In this document: positions 25,157 to 32,373 of the stretch, one piece after another | Layout: the number at the start of each line of letters is the position of its first letter | Numbering within the stretch: position 1 is the stretch's first letter | Source: UBA2336 sp049306095 | GTDB lineage: Bacteria > Bacteroidota > Bacteroidia > Cytophagales > Cyclobacteriaceae | DNA length: 64,000 nt | Assembly: GCA_049306095.1 (NCBI GenBank) | Contig: JBAQPU010000020.1 | Location: forward strand, 1 to 64,000 | Reading direction: 5' to 3' | Translations under genes and position numbers: made by a program | The notes under the pieces: generated by a model | The model's input: the letters and a program-made list of their open reading frames with translations, nothing else | The model's database searches: none | What the model was told of the DNA's origin: nothing

Positions 25157-26056
25157 ATGTCCTGGGACCTTCATATTAAACACTTTGGTCATTATTTGAA
25201 GTTGGAGCGATCGCTTTCTGAGAACTCCATTGAGGCGTATGTACGCGATGTAACGAAGCTTCAGCAGTTCATGGAAATGAAACATCCCAAGGTGAGCCCA
25301 TTGTCGGTTACTGCTAAACATTTACAGGGCTTGCTTCAATATATTAATGAGTTGGGCATGAGCGCCTATAGTCAGGCGCGCATTCTTTCGGGTGTGAAAG
25401 GGTTTTACAAATACCTGATGTTTGAAGAACTCATTGAAAAAGATCCCACAGAACTTATTGAAGGGCCTAAAATCGGGCGTAAGTTGCCCGACACGTTGAG
25501 TTATCCGGAGATTGAAAAATTACTGAATGCTATTGACCTGTCGAAACCAGAAGGAGGCAGAAACCGGGCGATGCTCGAAGTACTGTACAGTTCAGGCCTG
25601 CGGGTAACCGAATTGGTTGAATTGAAAATGAACCATATCTATTTCGATGTTGGTTTCCTGAGGGTAATTGGAAAAGGAAACAAGGAACGGTTGGTTCCCA
25701 TTGGGCGAGATGCCCTGAAGTATTTAAAAATATACATCGAAGAAATAAGAGTGCATATTCCAGTGCAGAAAGGATCGGAAGCGGATGTATTCCTGAACAG
25801 GAGAGGGAAACGGTTAACGCGGGTAACTGTCTTTACGGTTATTAAAGAGCTGGCAAAAATTATTGGACTGAAGAAGACAATTAGTCCGCATACCTTCCGC
25901 CACTCGTTTGCCACCCATTTGATTGAAGGAGGTGCCGATTTGCGTGCCGTACAGGAAATGTTGGGGCATGAGTCTATTACCACCACAGAAATCTACACGC
26001 ACCTCGATCGGGATTACCTGAGGCAGGTGATTATCGAATTTCACCCGCGGTCTTAG
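25157..26056 (+). CDS. xerD: Tyrosine recombinase XerD
   Basis: 299 residues, the normal Xer length. An N-terminal SAM-like domain (LERSLSENSIEAYVRDVTKL) precedes the catalytic domain with Arg in YSSGLRVTEL (about 148), Lys in GKGNKERLVP, HTFRHSFATHL (His and Arg, about 243-253), and LGHESITTTEIYTHLDRDYL with the nucleophilic Tyr. XerC/XerD resolve chromosome dimers at dif. The position next to aroQ is typical of Bacteroidota. A perfect TACCTTTG (-7-like) lies at 25128-25135, 22 bp before the start. Its stop codon lies inside a nested inverted repeat. Confidence 0.93.
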   Translation: MSWDLHIKHFGHYLKLERSLSENSIEAYVRDVTKLQQFMEMKHPKVSPLSVTAKHLQGLLQYINELGMSAYSQARILSGVKGFYKYLMFEELIEKDPTELIEGPKIGRKLPDTLSYPEIEKLLNAIDLSKPEGGRNRAMLEVLYSSGLRVTELVELKMNHIYFDVGFLRVIGKGNKERLVPIGRDALKYLKIYIEEIRVHIPVQKGSEADVFLNRRGKRLTRVTVFTVIKELAKIIGLKKTISPHTFRHSFATHLIEGGADLRAVQEMLGHESITTTEIYTHLDRDYLRQVIIEFHPRS

Positions 26057-26112
26057 GTGTCCTACATCTTCAAGATGTAGGATACCTTAAGGGTCGTATG
26101 TAGGACACCTAA
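26053..26112. repeat. Nested inverted repeats after xerD
   Basis: An outer 15-bp pair (26053-26067 with 26098-26112) encloses an inner 11-bp pair (26060-26070 with 26072-26082; a 23-bp near-perfect palindrome). The word TCCTACAT can pair with either downstream arm, so two mutually exclusive hairpins are possible. There is no T-run, and the left arm overlaps the xerD stop codon. Confidence 0.8.
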
Positions 26113-26145
26113 ATAGATATTCGTATTTTTCGCAAAAAGTCTTTT

Positions 26146-26676
26146 ATGAAGAGCATTGTTTCGTTACTATTTCTCCTCACTCTTTATTCAGGAGCAGAAG
26201 CCCAATCGTTTAAAATTTCAGCCCAGCGTGGTGTTGATCTGAAGAAGTATAAAGCATTTACGGTGGAGAAGGGTGAGATTGCAACCTCCGGTGTTCGGAA
26301 AATTGACAATGAAATTTTTTATACGGAGTTTAAGAAATCAGTAGTTCGCGAACTGGAACAAAAGGGATACGTGTATTCAGAAGAAACGGCTGAGGTGTCG
26401 GTTTCGTATGTGGTTGAAATTTCGCCACAACTTGAAACGGAAGACCTGGGGCCGTTGGGAGGCACACCGGTCGATAACGCTGCCCTGGTCGACCAACCCA
26501 ATCAATGGGCACGTGAGTTTACACAGGGCACATTAATTATTGATATAGAAGACAGGGCCAAAAAGAATTCCATCTGGACAGCCACCGGAACAATGGATGT
26601 AACCAAAGCAAAAGGAAAAAAATTACTGGACCGGTGTGTGAAGAAAGCGTTTAAGAAAATTCCTGAAAGGAAGTGA
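26146..26676 (+). CDS. DUF4136-like exported protein
   Basis: 176 residues with a signal peptide (MKSIVSLLFLLTLYSGAEAQ). The pattern of DLKKYKAFTV, ELEQKGYVYSEETAEVSVSYVVEI, LIIDIEDRAKKNSIWTATGTMDV and CVKKAFKKIPER matches DUF4136, a family of periplasmic or lipid-anchored proteins of unknown role. There is no lipobox Cys here. It ends 5 bp before a strong bidirectional terminator. Confidence 0.8.
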   Translation: MKSIVSLLFLLTLYSGAEAQSFKISAQRGVDLKKYKAFTVEKGEIATSGVRKIDNEIFYTEFKKSVVRELEQKGYVYSEETAEVSVSYVVEISPQLETEDLGPLGGTPVDNAALVDQPNQWAREFTQGTLIIDIEDRAKKNSIWTATGTMDVTKAKGKKLLDRCVKKAFKKIPERK

Positions 26677-26681
26677 AATAG

Positions 26682-26713
26682 AAAAGGCTGACGATTTTCG
26701 TCAGCCTTTTTTT
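26682..26713. terminator. Bidirectional rho-independent terminator
   Basis: A 13-bp perfect stem (AAAAGGCTGACGA at 26682-26694 with 26698-26710) has a TTT loop and T-runs on both strands. It lies between the convergent DUF4136 gene and the outer-membrane protein gene. Confidence 0.9.
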
Positions 26714-26731
26714 GAATACAGAAATTATTTG

Positions 26732-27229
26732 TTAAAGACCAAACTTAACACCTAGTCCTAACGCAATCTGATCCCATTCACCTAGTGTAAATCGGAACTC
26801 AGCAAACGGTACGAATTTTTTACCAAATTGAAAATTTGTTCCAATACCAAGGTTAAGTCCGATTTCCATATCGGATTCATTATCACCGTTAACATCTTCA
26901 TATCCAACTCTTGTAAAGTTTAATCCTCCCATACCGTACATTTCAAATACATCCTGATTGAAGAAATAGTAATTACCGTTCAGATTTAATTCAAATAAAC
27001 TTGCATCATTGCCTGGGAAATAAAGAATGAACTGGGGTGCAATGGATACCTTCTGAGCGACACCAAATTCTCCAACGATACCAACCCCTGTTTCATCAAT
27101 ATCTCCACCCGTGAATGAAACCATGGGACCCACACGATTTCCGATCTGAGAATAAGCGGGAGATGCAAGCGCAATAGCTGCCACCAGGAGGCCAGCTGCA
27201 AAAATTAATTTTTTCATTCGTTCCATCAT
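26732..27229 (-). CDS. Small outer-membrane beta-barrel protein
   Basis: 165 residues. The start at 27229 gives MMERMKKLIF...; the Met at 27217 (MKKL) would begin the signal peptide directly, with cleavage after SPAYS. The mature protein is about 140 residues of alternating strands (VSIAPQFILYFPG, LNGNYYFF, MYGMGGLNFTRVGY, FVPFAEFRFTLGE) ending ALGLGVKFGL, typical of an eight-stranded opacity/OmpW-like barrel. Function unknown. A good consensus promoter precedes it and a bidirectional terminator follows, so it is monocistronic. Confidence 0.8.
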   Translation of the reverse strand: MMERMKKLIFAAGLLVAAIALASPAYSQIGNRVGPMVSFTGGDIDETGVGIVGEFGVAQKVSIAPQFILYFPGNDASLFELNLNGNYYFFNQDVFEMYGMGGLNFTRVGYEDVNGDNESDMEIGLNLGIGTNFQFGKKFVPFAEFRFTLGEWDQIALGLGVKFGL

Positions 27230-27249
27230 TTGTTGTTTATAATTGATTA

Positions 27250-27279
27250 CAAAAGTATAATTTTCTAATTAGCACCAAA
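27250..27279 (-). promoter_or_regulatory. Bacteroidota-type promoter for the outer-membrane protein gene
   Basis: On the minus strand: TTTG (27276-27279), an 18-bp spacer, then TACTTTTG (27250-27257), matching the -33 TTTG / -7 TAnnTTTG consensus. The start codon follows 21 bp downstream. Confidence 0.7.
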
Positions 27280-27299
27280 AATTAAGATACCGCAGTACT

Positions 27300-28334
27300 A
27301 TGTACCGCTTATTGATTCGCCCCCTTCTTTTTTTGTTGGATGCCGAGCGTGTTCATTATCTCGTTTTTGCCTTTTTAAGGTTTGGCGGCAAAATCCCCGG
27401 AATCAGGCCATTGCTCAACCTCCTGTTCAAATATAAAAATCATAAACTTCAACGGAATTTGATCGGGTTAACGTTTGAAAACCCGGTAGGCCTGGGTGCC
27501 GGTTTCGATAAGGATGCCAAATTGGTCGATGAGTTGTCGTGCTTCGGGTTTGGTTTTATTGAAATAGGAACCCTCACACCGCAACCTCAGCCCGGAAATG
27601 ATAAGCCACGCTTGTTCAGGCTTCCCAAAGATCACGCTCTTATTAACCGGATGGGTTTCAATAATGGCGGAGTGCTGGCTGCCGTTGAACGACTGAAGAA
27701 AAGAAGGAGTAAGGTTATTGTGGGCGGTAACATCGGTAAGAATAAAATCACTCCTAATGAAAAGGCCCTCGAAGACTATGCTTACGCGGTGGAGGCTCTT
27801 CATCCGTATGTCGATTACTTTGTTGTGAATGTAAGCTCGCCTAATACTCCGGGTTTGCGTGAATTACAGGAGAAAGAGCCATTGCGGAAATTGCTTTCCT
27901 ACGTAAAATCTTTAAGCCAGTCGAAACCCAACCCCAAACCTGTACTGCTGAAAATTGCACCCGACCTTACGGTAGAACAATTGGATGATGTGATTAGTAT
28001 TTTGAAGGAAACCAAAACCGATGGCGTAATTGCAACCAACACCACCATTTCTCGCGAAGGGTTACTGACGCAACGTGAGGTAGTTAAAAAAATTGGAATG
28101 GGCGGATTAAGCGGCAAGCCGCTCACCGATCAATCCAACAACGTGATTAGATATTTACGGTCGCAACTCGGCTCATCCTTTCCCATCATTGGCGTGGGCG
28201 GCATTATGACCGAGCAAGATGCCATTGAAAAACTAAAAGCCGGTGCTGATCTTGTTCAAATCTACACCGGTTTTATTTATGAGGGGCCTGGGTTTGTGAA
28301 GCGGATTAATCAGAGGATTGCAAAGCATGCTTGA
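27300..28334 (+). CDS. pyrD: Quinone-dependent dihydroorotate dehydrogenase (class 2)
   Basis: 344 residues. The N-terminal amphipathic extension typical of class 2 enzymes (MYRLLIRPLLFLLDAERVHY) anchors it to the inner membrane. FMN-barrel motifs follow: ENPVGLGAGFDKDA, FIEIGTLTPQPQPGN, NRMGFNNGG, VNVSSPNTPGLRELQ (with the catalytic Ser), LLKIAPDL, ATNTT, GGLSGKPL and GVGGIMTEQDA. It oxidises dihydroorotate to orotate, passing electrons to menaquinone in pyrimidine synthesis; pyrF is at 57646. Full family length with no disruption. Confidence 0.95.
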   Translation: MYRLLIRPLLFLLDAERVHYLVFAFLRFGGKIPGIRPLLNLLFKYKNHKLQRNLIGLTFENPVGLGAGFDKDAKLVDELSCFGFGFIEIGTLTPQPQPGNDKPRLFRLPKDHALINRMGFNNGGVLAAVERLKKRRSKVIVGGNIGKNKITPNEKALEDYAYAVEALHPYVDYFVVNVSSPNTPGLRELQEKEPLRKLLSYVKSLSQSKPNPKPVLLKIAPDLTVEQLDDVISILKETKTDGVIATNTTISREGLLTQREVVKKIGMGGLSGKPLTDQSNNVIRYLRSQLGSSFPIIGVGGIMTEQDAIEKLKAGADLVQIYTGFIYEGPGFVKRINQRIAKHA

Positions 28335-28347
28335 TAGTTTTGCAGTC

Positions 28348-28368
28348 ATTCCGGCCTTGAGCCGGAAT
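28348..28368. repeat. REP-like hairpin after pyrD
   Basis: ATTCCGGC (28348-28355), a CTTGA loop and GCCGGAAT (28361-28368) form an 8-bp GC-rich stem 14 bp after the pyrD stop. There is no T-run. It resembles short interspersed extragenic palindromes. Confidence 0.55.
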
Positions 28369-28475
28369 CTCTAAGGGACCTAATTATGAGCGGAAACACC
28401 AAGGGATTTACCGGTGGGTACTTCAATTGCGTAGTCCAGCCTGAATGGAGTTTTTATATTTCCCGGCATCGATAT

Positions 28476-28512
28476 TGGTACAAATTTGCATTCAAAATGC
28501 AAATTTGTACCA
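28476..28512. promoter_or_regulatory. Large palindrome in front of the DUF4143 ATPase remnant
   Basis: TGGTACAAATTTGCAT (28476-28491) and its exact complement (28497-28512) are separated by TCAAA. It shares the word TGCAAATTT with the palindrome at the start of the intact DUF4143 gene (42662-42696). Perhaps the former operator of the decayed gene. Confidence 0.6.
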
Positions 28513-28519
28513 TATTTGA

Positions 28520-28759
28520 TGGTTCCAACTACAGCCTCATTACAAAAATTTTAATAAACGACTGGTAAAATCACCTAAACTATATTTTAACGATACCGGG
28601 TTAGCATGCTACTTGCTCGGTATTGAGGGAGCAGCACAACTATCAACACATTATGCGCTGGGTGCTTTGTTTGAAAATCTTGTTATCGCAGAATTTTACA
28701 AACAACGATTGGCCCGCGGTAAGAGTGAAGGAGTATTCGATCAAGTTTATACTGTCTGA
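28520..28759 (+). pseudogene. C-terminal remnant of a DUF4143-type ATPase
   Basis: In the frame ending at the TGA of 28757-28759, the translation includes QPHYKNFNKRLVKSPKLYFN, DTGLACYLLGIEGAAQL and GALFENLVIAEFYKQRLARG, the characteristic start of the DUF4143 domain of P-loop ATPases. About 80 codons survive; the ATPase half and most of the C-terminus are missing. A short VVDFMYT in another frame near 28816-28836 could be a further scrap of the same domain (VDFIYE in intact members). An intact relative is at 41491-42660. Confidence 0.75.
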
Positions 28760-28779
28760 CTTACCTGCATCACACATAG

Positions 28780-28803
28780 TAGTTTTACTTATAAGTAAAA
28801 CTA
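28780..28803. repeat. Perfect 24-bp palindrome
   Basis: TAGTTTTACTTA (28780-28791) is followed directly by its exact reverse complement. It is AT-rich, lies 20 bp after the remnant's stop codon, and has no gene of its own downstream. Confidence 0.75.
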
Positions 28804-28897
28804 ATTCAGTTTCGGTAGTAGATTTTATGTATACTTAAAACTTTGGGCAGTACACTGATTGCGAAAGGCTAAAATCTAAATTATTGAATAGCCCTTT

Positions 28898-29800
28898 TTA
28901 AAAATTCCTGATAGCTGACAAATCATGAAATTTCAAAGCGCGTAACCTGAAGCCGAGTGTTACCTCATGGGTTGTATACTTGGTGCCAACCGATTCACCC
29001 ATTGGTACTTCAAACACATATCCGAATCTCATTTTTTCACCCAGGTCAAGTTGTGCCATCAATCCGATAGTATTCAAGTCGCGGGTGAATAACCCTAGTG
29101 TATAACTGTCGCTCACGGTCATGGCTGCACCGGCATCGTACGACAAGGGCGCATTGGGTACGTAACGCAGCAATGTGTATGGTTTGAGTTTTATCAGATA
29201 GGTGATCTGCCACACATAAGCGCCCATCAAATAAAAATTCTGATTGTATAATCCGGTTGCCAATGAATCAGCATCGGTTGATGACGGCAGCATTTTAGGC
29301 ATGGCAAAGCTGACCATAAATGTTTCGCTGGTTAACATGGCGCCTGCCCCGAAGGTGGGCTTCCATTCGCTGGTGGATGCAAACTTGGGGTCATCCGGAT
29401 TAATGGTTAGATCGCTATAATCCGCCCTGTAATTGACAACACCTGCCTGTAATCCAAACGATAGTTTAAGATCATGTTTCAGCGACAGATGATATCCATA
29501 CGATGCTTGCGCTTCCGTGGTTTGATCAGAGCCTACCTCATCTTTCAAAAAAATCAACCCAACACCCATCCGGTTTCCCGCCAGCGCAATTTGTCCGGTG
29601 GCGTTCATGGTAACAGGGCTGCCATCAAACCCGGCCCATTGTTTCCGGTAAGCAACCGATCCGTTCAGGTTATGATTGTGACCGGTATAGGCCGGATTAA
29701 TCAATAAAGGAGTGGTGAGGTATTGCGAGTACAACGGATCTTGTTGTGCATACACGGAGACACAAGCAAGTTGGAAGAGAATGAGAATCGCTTTTTTCAT
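28898..29800 (-). CDS. PorP/SprF family type IX secretion membrane protein
   Basis: 300 residues with a signal peptide (MKKAILILFQLACVSVYAQ) followed by the family signature QQDPLYSQYLTTPLLINPAYTG and AYRKQWAGFDGSPVT, then barrel strands ending with FHDLSAIRNF. PorP/SprF proteins sit in the outer membrane and pair with specific cargo carrying a type B C-terminal domain, as SprF does with SprB. The gene starts 3 bp after such a cargo gene (29804-32368) in the same direction, so it is probably that protein's dedicated partner. Confidence 0.92.
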   Translation of the reverse strand: MKKAILILFQLACVSVYAQQDPLYSQYLTTPLLINPAYTGHNHNLNGSVAYRKQWAGFDGSPVTMNATGQIALAGNRMGVGLIFLKDEVGSDQTTEAQASYGYHLSLKHDLKLSFGLQAGVVNYRADYSDLTINPDDPKFASTSEWKPTFGAGAMLTSETFMVSFAMPKMLPSSTDADSLATGLYNQNFYLMGAYVWQITYLIKLKPYTLLRYVPNAPLSYDAGAAMTVSDSYTLGLFTRDLNTIGLMAQLDLGEKMRFGYVFEVPMGESVGTKYTTHEVTLGFRLRALKFHDLSAIRNF

Positions 29801-29803
29801 AGT

Positions 29804-32368
29804 CTACCGTTTTAAAGTAATGTACCCGTTGTATGATTTTCCGTTGGCCAGGTCAACGGTGTAGAAATACGTACCGTTGGGTAATTCCTTTCCATCATTG
29901 GAAGTACCATCAAACACGTTCGTTTGATTATCGTAGTTGGTGGCATCAAAAACTTTGTGCCCCCATCGATTGAAGATCGTAACTTTATTTTCGCTGGAGC
30001 CTTCCACCACGCCAATGTATTTGATCATGAGAAAATCGTTGTAGCCGTTGCCATCAGGGGTAACCCCGTTGTACACCACAATTTCACCCACCACTTCAAT
30101 GTCAATAACCTGCTGAACACACAATCCGTCCAGATCACAGGCTTCAATGGTTACGCGGTCAACACCTGTGAATGGCGTACCTGAATAATCAATCTGTAAA
30201 AAGTACGAGCCGTCTACAAAAGCCGCTACACCACGCGAGGTCTCATTGTTGATCACAGTCAGGGTTGAGAAATCAATATTGCCGTTTGGATCACTCACAA
30301 GCTGCGTCAGATCAACGGCAACTTGTCCTTCAATTTGTGAGGCTAATGGTGCGTTGCTAATAACAGGCGGCAAGTTATCGGGGTTGCCACCGCCACCACA
30401 AGGTGGAGTGAGGACGGTAAAGGCAACCGGATCGGAAGGCAAACTCAAACACGTTGATCCATCTCCAACGCGCAATGTGTACACACCTGTTTGTGATACT
30501 GTAATGGTTTGTGTGGTTTCACCGGTCGACCACTGGTATTGAAATCCTGCAGGGCCGGCAAGGTCAGCACTTCCCGTTCCGCAAACCGTGGTGGTGCCGG
30601 TTACGGTAACCGTTGGTTTGGATGGTGCGGGTTGAAACGTTACAGCAACGTCATCCGAAGCAGGACTGAGGCAATTCGCATCACCCGCCTGAACGGAGTA
30701 GTTGCCGCCTGTGCTTACCAGAATTTGTCGTGTGGTTTCACCGTTCGACCAAAGATAGTTGCTGTAACCGGTGGGTGCGGAAAGAATCACGGTATTGCCT
30801 TCGCATAAATTGATGGAACCCGATGGATTGACAACCGGCTTGGTAGCAAACTGAACCGTAGCCGTTACAATAGTGCGCGAACTTTCGCATAACGTGTTGG
30901 GATCGAAAATGCTGACAAAGTAATCGCGCGTTGCCGACAAATCCGGTGTGGTAAAGGAAGAGCCGGTAAACAAAACTGTTGTAGTACTGTTATCGTCATA
31001 CCAACGGTACACCTGTACACCACTTGCTCCCGTTGCCGATAAGGTAACAGCTCCTGGTCCGCACCTGCTTGCCGCTGGTGCGGAAGGTGGGCCCGGCACC
31101 GTGCATGTGAGGATTGTAAAATCAGCACTGACACGTGTGCTCCATGCACCCAGGTTATCTTTTGCGCGAACATAAAGCGTGTGATTTCCGGAAGGTACGC
31201 CACTTAAATCAATGGCAAATGCCTGATCAATGAAAGAAGCGGGTGTAATGGGCAGTGAAGTTCCATTCAGCGATGGGTTCAGATCAGGATCAGTATCAAC
31301 AAAGTACTCGACTTCGCTCACGGTGGTTGCACCGATTTGAGAAGCAGGCATAATATAGAATGATCGAAGCGCGAAATGGCCCCAGCGATTTTGGTTATCC
31401 TGATAACGCACAGCTAACCGGTGAAAGCCTGGCGGCAGGGCACTGATGTCGATGGCGAAATTATTGTTTTGCGGATTGCCGGAAGTAATTGTTAACGGTG
31501 TTCCATTTCCTTGTCCGGGATCCTGATCAAAAAAGTATTCAGCTTTTTTAAGACTGGTAGCCGCTGCGGTTGATTGAGGAGGGATGATGTAAAAACTGCG
31601 CGTAGCAAAGTGCGACCAGAAACCCCGGTTATCCCGAACGCGGATGTTCAGCCGGTGAAAGCCGGATGATAAAGAAGTAGTAGGGATAACGGTAGTTTGA
31701 TTGATTTGCGCGGAAGGTGTGATGGTGATGTTCGTACCGTTTCCTACTCCCGGGTCAGCATCAAAAAAGTATTCAGCTTCCGTTAAGGTTGTTGCTGGTG
31801 CAACAGAAAAAGGAGGCACAATGTAAAATGTTCGGGTAGCGAAATGCGACCACCGTCCCTTGTCATCGCGTGTACGAAAATTCAGGTTATGAAAACCCGT
31901 TGTCAGGGAAGTGATGGGTACAACTACGGATCGTGTAATGGAACTGCCCGGTGTGATCGGAACATTCGTGCCATTGCCAGCGCCCGGGTCGGCATCAAAA
32001 AAATATTCAAGTTTGGTAACGTTGGTCGCGGGTGGAACTACAGCAGGAGCCGGAGCCAGGTAAAACGCACGCGATTGAAAGTGACTCCACTTTCCGGTAT
32101 TATCACGCAAGCGGATGTTCACATTGTGAAAGCCGGTGGCAAGGGCGCTAACATTGAGCGCAAACGTTGTGTTAATGGATGCGCCTGCTGTAAACGTTAA
32201 AGGTGTTCCGTTTCCCGTTCCCGGATCGGTATCAAAAAAGTATTCGCCTTTGTTTAACACCTGGCCGTACCCGGTCCGGGAAGCCAGGAGCAACAGCAGT
32301 ATAAAACAACTTCGTTGAAAAATCATATTGAATGGATGCCGGTGAATCTTCATGACGAACGTATCCAT
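29804..32368 (-). CDS. T9SS type B cargo protein with five DPGxGNG repeats and Ig-like domains
   Basis: 854 residues from the first Met; Met15 (32326) begins the actual signal peptide (MIFQRSCFILLLLLASRTGYG). Five repeats of about 77 residues follow (about 40-420), each with EYFFDxDPGxGNG, GFHxLNxRxRD, then W(S/G)HF and SFYI; the fifth is divergent. Next come Ig/PKD-like modules (about 425-650), a cadherin-like module (NLPPVISNAPLASQIEGQ) and the type B gliding-motility C-terminal domain (VTPDGNGYNDF, IFNRWGHKVF, DGKELPNGTYFYTV, ending ITLKR). Secreted through type IX and probably surface attached with the PorP/SprF protein encoded 3 bp downstream. Likely adhesin or gliding surface protein; ligand unknown. 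Confidence 0.87.
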   Translation of the reverse strand: MDTFVMKIHRHPFNMIFQRSCFILLLLLASRTGYGQVLNKGEYFFDTDPGTGNGTPLTFTAGASINTTFALNVSALATGFHNVNIRLRDNTGKWSHFQSRAFYLAPAPAVVPPATNVTKLEYFFDADPGAGNGTNVPITPGSSITRSVVVPITSLTTGFHNLNFRTRDDKGRWSHFATRTFYIVPPFSVAPATTLTEAEYFFDADPGVGNGTNITITPSAQINQTTVIPTTSLSSGFHRLNIRVRDNRGFWSHFATRSFYIIPPQSTAAATSLKKAEYFFDQDPGQGNGTPLTITSGNPQNNNFAIDISALPPGFHRLAVRYQDNQNRWGHFALRSFYIMPASQIGATTVSEVEYFVDTDPDLNPSLNGTSLPITPASFIDQAFAIDLSGVPSGNHTLYVRAKDNLGAWSTRVSADFTILTCTVPGPPSAPAASRCGPGAVTLSATGASGVQVYRWYDDNSTTTVLFTGSSFTTPDLSATRDYFVSIFDPNTLCESSRTIVTATVQFATKPVVNPSGSINLCEGNTVILSAPTGYSNYLWSNGETTRQILVSTGGNYSVQAGDANCLSPASDDVAVTFQPAPSKPTVTVTGTTTVCGTGSADLAGPAGFQYQWSTGETTQTITVSQTGVYTLRVGDGSTCLSLPSDPVAFTVLTPPCGGGGNPDNLPPVISNAPLASQIEGQVAVDLTQLVSDPNGNIDFSTLTVINNETSRGVAAFVDGSYFLQIDYSGTPFTGVDRVTIEACDLDGLCVQQVIDIEVVGEIVVYNGVTPDGNGYNDFLMIKYIGVVEGSSENKVTIFNRWGHKVFDATNYDNQTNVFDGTSNDGKELPNGTYFYTVDLANGKSYNGYITLKR

Positions 32369-32373
32369 GAATA

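Larger units (their letters stand above)
28335..28897. other. 563-bp intergenic region of decayed elements
   Basis: No intact gene is seen. From left to right it holds a REP-like hairpin (28348-28368), about 100 bp without recognisable content, a 16-bp-arm palindrome (28476-28512), a C-terminal remnant of a DUF4143 ATPase (28520-28759) and a perfect 24-bp palindrome (28780-28803). Small open frames at 28386-28568 and 28623-28838 run through these and are not convincing genes. Confidence 0.7.

Noticed and set aside
26053..26112. dif site next to xerD
   Set aside because: The repeats do not have the two 11-bp arms with 6-bp centre expected of dif; they are longer and nested.
28386..28568. 60-codon plus-strand frame after pyrD
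   Set aside because: It reads through the 16-bp-arm palindrome and into the DUF4143 remnant in the wrong frame; composition is not protein-like.
28623..28838. 71-codon plus-strand frame in the decayed region
   Set aside because: It overlaps the DUF4143 remnant in another frame and crosses the 24-bp palindrome; only its last residues (VVDFMYT) are possibly meaningful.
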